NCBI GenBank assembly: GCA_951813085.1
Contig: OX638348.1
Coordinates: 815,627 to 879,626, forward strand
Length of the DNA stretch: 64,000 bases
From: an uncultured Opitutaceae bacterium
GTDB lineage: Bacteria > Verrucomicrobiota > Verrucomicrobiia > Opitutales > Opitutaceae
Direction of reading: 5' to 3'
Position 1 is the stretch's first letter. Every line of letters begins with the position of its first letter. Made by a program: the position numbers and the translations under genes. The notes below the pieces were generated by a model that saw nothing but the letters and a program-made list of their open reading frames with translations, searched no databases and was not told the DNA's origin. Of the stretch, positions 61,916 to 64,000 are shown in pieces.

Positions 61916-63832
61916 ATGAGCGAATTGATCAGACACGAATGCGGGATTGCCCAGGTCAGGCTGAAGAAGCCTCTCGAATATTTTGCTGAAAAGTACGGCA
62001 CTCCTTTGTACGGGTACTACAAGCTATTTCTTCTGATGGAGAAGCAGCGCAACCGCGGCCAGGATGGAGCGGGGGTGGCAGCGATCAAGTTCGATATGCC
62101 TCCAGGGGAGCCCTACATGTTTCGTGAGCGCAGCGTAAAATCGAACGCGCTTGATCGAATATTCAAGGATACCTTGAAGCAATATCAGAAGTTGCAGCGC
62201 AATGGAGACATTCTTCCGGATTACGTGCCTTCGATCAAAGCGAAGTATGACTTTTGCGCGGAATACTACATGGGTCATTTACGCTATGGAACGTCGGGAG
62301 GCTATTCACTGAGCGTTTGCCATCCGTTCTTTCGAAGAAGCAGTTGGCCCACCAAGAACCTCATGTTGGCGGGCAACTTCAACATGACGAATACGAAGGA
62401 GCTCAACGAGAGCCTGATCTCTATGGGCCAGCACCCTATATTCGCTACGGATACGCAGGCCTTGCTCGAAAAAGTGGGCTATCACTTGGACGAGGCGCAT
62501 GACAATCTCTATCGGTACCTGAGGGATGAAGGTCATGAAGCCTCTGAGATTTCCGATCGTATCCTGGAGGATATCGATTTGGTGAAAGTTTTTCGCAAGG
62601 CATCCGAGAACTGGGATGGTGGCTACGCATTGATTGGAGCCATAGGCAATGGCGACAACTTTGTCTTGCGGGATCCGCGTGGGATTCGTCCCGTGTTCTA
62701 TTTCGAGGACGGCGAGGTTTATGCAGCTGCGTCAGAGCGGGCGCCGCTCATGACGATATTCGATAAGGAAATCGATGATATCAAAGCAGTGCCGCCGGGT
62801 CACATCATCGTAGTCAAGAAGAGCGGAAAGGTCATTTGCGAAGAGTTCACCAAGCCGGAACCAAAACGGTTCCAATGCTCATTCGAGCGAATCTATTTTT
62901 CCCGTGGAAACGACGCGGATATATACAAGGAGCGGAAGGCGTTGGGCGCTCAGCTCTCCGGTCAGGTACTCAAGGAGATCGACCATGATTTGGAGAATAC
63001 GGTGATCAGCTTTATCCCGAATACGTCCGAGATCGGTTATTTCGGATTCCTGGAAAAGCTGCGCCTCGAGCGGCGGCAAACGGTTAAGGAGTCAATCTTG
63101 GAGGCGCAGGAAAGCGGGGACTTGACCGATGAGTTGCTTGAAGAGCTCATTATGCGCAATTGGCCGCGCGGGGAAAAGATAGCCCACAAGGACCAAAAGC
63201 TACGCACGTTCATTTCCACGGAGAATTCCAGAAACGAAATGGCGCCGCATGTCTATGACGTGACCTATGGCATTGTGAAGCCAACAGACAATCTGGTTTG
63301 CATAGATGACTCGATCGTCCGTGGAACCACTTTGCGAAAGTCTATCCTGAAAATTCTGAGCAGCCTAAATCCAAAGAAAATAATTATTGCGTCCACTGCG
63401 CCGCAAATTCGGTATCCAGATTGCTATGGCATCGATATGTCCGAGCTGGGTAAATTCATCGCGTTTGAGGCGGTGATCGCATTGTTGAAGGAAGTAGGGA
63501 AGCAAGATACCTTGGCTGAAGTTTATCGAAAGTGCGTTGACTGCCTGAAATCGGAAGAATCTTGCGGCATCAACTACGTAAAGGAGATCTACGCCCCCTT
63601 TACGGACGAGCAGATCTCTCGCAAGATCGCGGAGATCGTCTACCCGACGGACCGCGACTGGAATGGAGAGGTATCCATAGTATACCAAACTGTCGAGGGG
63701 CTGAGGAAGGCGCTGCCGGATCATCGAGGCGATTGGTACTTCACCGGAGACTTTCCGACACCTGGAGGCTATCGAGTAGTGAACCAGGCATTTATAAACT
63801 ACTACCAGAAATCTACGGGAAGAAGCTACTAG
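61916..63832 (+). CDS. purF: Amidophosphoribosyltransferase
   Basis: Makes 5-phosphoribosylamine from PRPP and glutamine, the committed step of purine synthesis. The 638-residue protein is longer than the usual 470-510 residues. The N-terminal nucleophile would be Cys9 in MSELIRHECGIAQVR, implying an 8-residue propeptide. Glutaminase parts are LMEKQRNRGQDGAGV, GHLRYGTSGG and the NFNMTNTKEL region. The PRPP motif is LVCIDDSIVRGTTLRKSI. The C-terminal tail has a Cys-rich segment (CVDCLKSEESCG). It is preceded by a strong terminator and followed 48 bp later by purM. Confidence 0.94.
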   Translation: MSELIRHECGIAQVRLKKPLEYFAEKYGTPLYGYYKLFLLMEKQRNRGQDGAGVAAIKFDMPPGEPYMFRERSVKSNALDRIFKDTLKQYQKLQRNGDILPDYVPSIKAKYDFCAEYYMGHLRYGTSGGYSLSVCHPFFRRSSWPTKNLMLAGNFNMTNTKELNESLISMGQHPIFATDTQALLEKVGYHLDEAHDNLYRYLRDEGHEASEISDRILEDIDLVKVFRKASENWDGGYALIGAIGNGDNFVLRDPRGIRPVFYFEDGEVYAAASERAPLMTIFDKEIDDIKAVPPGHIIVVKKSGKVICEEFTKPEPKRFQCSFERIYFSRGNDADIYKERKALGAQLSGQVLKEIDHDLENTVISFIPNTSEIGYFGFLEKLRLERRQTVKESILEAQESGDLTDELLEELIMRNWPRGEKIAHKDQKLRTFISTENSRNEMAPHVYDVTYGIVKPTDNLVCIDDSIVRGTTLRKSILKILSSLNPKKIIIASTAPQIRYPDCYGIDMSELGKFIAFEAVIALLKEVGKQDTLAEVYRKCVDCLKSEESCGINYVKEIYAPFTDEQISRKIAEIVYPTDRDWNGEVSIVYQTVEGLRKALPDHRGDWYFTGDFPTPGGYRVVNQAFINYYQKSTGRSY

Positions 63833-63880
63833 ATGTAAAAGCGTTCCGTTGCCCAAGAAATTCCATACAAGAATATATCA

Positions 63881-64000
63881 ATGCCACCGAAGAAAAAGAC
63901 CAAAGCTTACGCGCAAGCCGGAGTGAATATCGATCTGGGCGATCGGATGAAGGGCGACTTGAAGGAGTCGCTTAAAACAGCTTCTCGTCCAGAAGTGCTC
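63881..64000 (+). CDS. purM: Phosphoribosylformylglycinamidine cyclo-ligase, N-terminal part
   Basis: Forty codons are visible before the window ends: MPPKKKTKAYAQAGVNIDLG, then DRMKGDLKESL. YAQAGV.ID.G is the conserved opening of PurM (AIR synthetase), which closes the imidazole ring in purine synthesis. It lies 48 bp downstream of purF, so purF-purM is an operon. Confidence 0.9.
   Translation, partial: MPPKKKTKAYAQAGVNIDLGDRMKGDLKESLKTASRPEVL

Overview
The window reads as a chromosome segment of a marine-type member of the Verrucomicrobiota, most likely class Opitutae. This rests on protein character only (no rRNA is present): a Minf_1886-family protein, a monomeric isocitrate dehydrogenase, a long PurF, a secreted S1 sulfatase, and large surface proteins ending in a repeated 'LINISTRG..GFVI.G' type domain that I associate with Opitutae. 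Genes are dense, on both strands, with no CRISPR array, rRNA operon or intact insertion sequence.

Layout. 1-3.6 kb: minus-strand core genes (UvrD/PcrA helicase running off the edge, proB, frr, pyrH), then tRNA-Gln. 3.9-7.2 kb: a STAND-type ATPase fused to pentapeptide repeats and a formylglycine-generating-enzyme-like domain, coupled to a secreted helical-repeat protein. 7.4-18.1 kb: a broken subtilase/FG-GAP surface protein, an aminotransferase, a single-span membrane protein, a DoxX protein with an FMN glutamate-synthase-like protein, and a broken GH2 beta-mannosidase. 18.1-25.7 kb: an ArsR/AHSA1 pair under a perfect palindrome, class II aldolase, an XRE-cyclase fusion, a one-HKD PLD protein, a beta-hydroxyacid dehydrogenase, a GNAT enzyme and a GT39-like membrane protein with a stop codon. 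25.7-31.2 kb: an arsenic operon (arsR-arsC-aquaglyceroporin), a hybrid kinase without its catalytic core, a receiver protein and mog. 31.4-34.5 kb: a Minf_1886 protein and an M16 protease.

34.9-39.8 kb is the most unusual part. A podophage-derived remnant sits inside lexA. The lexA promoter, a palindromic operator and about 18 N-terminal codons lie on its left. The LexA autopeptidase domain lies on its right. The DNA-binding and cleavage regions are missing. The remnant holds the end of an internal virion protein, a tailspike with a duplicated C-terminus and, in inverted orientation, a second virion-protein fragment joined to an SNF2-helicase fragment.

39.9-64 kb is again mostly core: two small ORFs, rsmA, trpC, mazG, xerC, a second broken subtilase, monomeric icd, DUF2339 and DUF4139 proteins, uvrA, a sulfatase, several secreted or envelope proteins, a candidate structured RNA with a strong terminator, purF and the start of purM.

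A recurring theme is decay of large accessory genes (two subtilases, a GH2 enzyme, a GT39-like protein, a hybrid kinase, the prophage) beside housekeeping genes that are all open. Several lesions are in-frame nonsense codons, so homopolymer sequencing error alone does not explain them, although individual one-base lesions could be errors.
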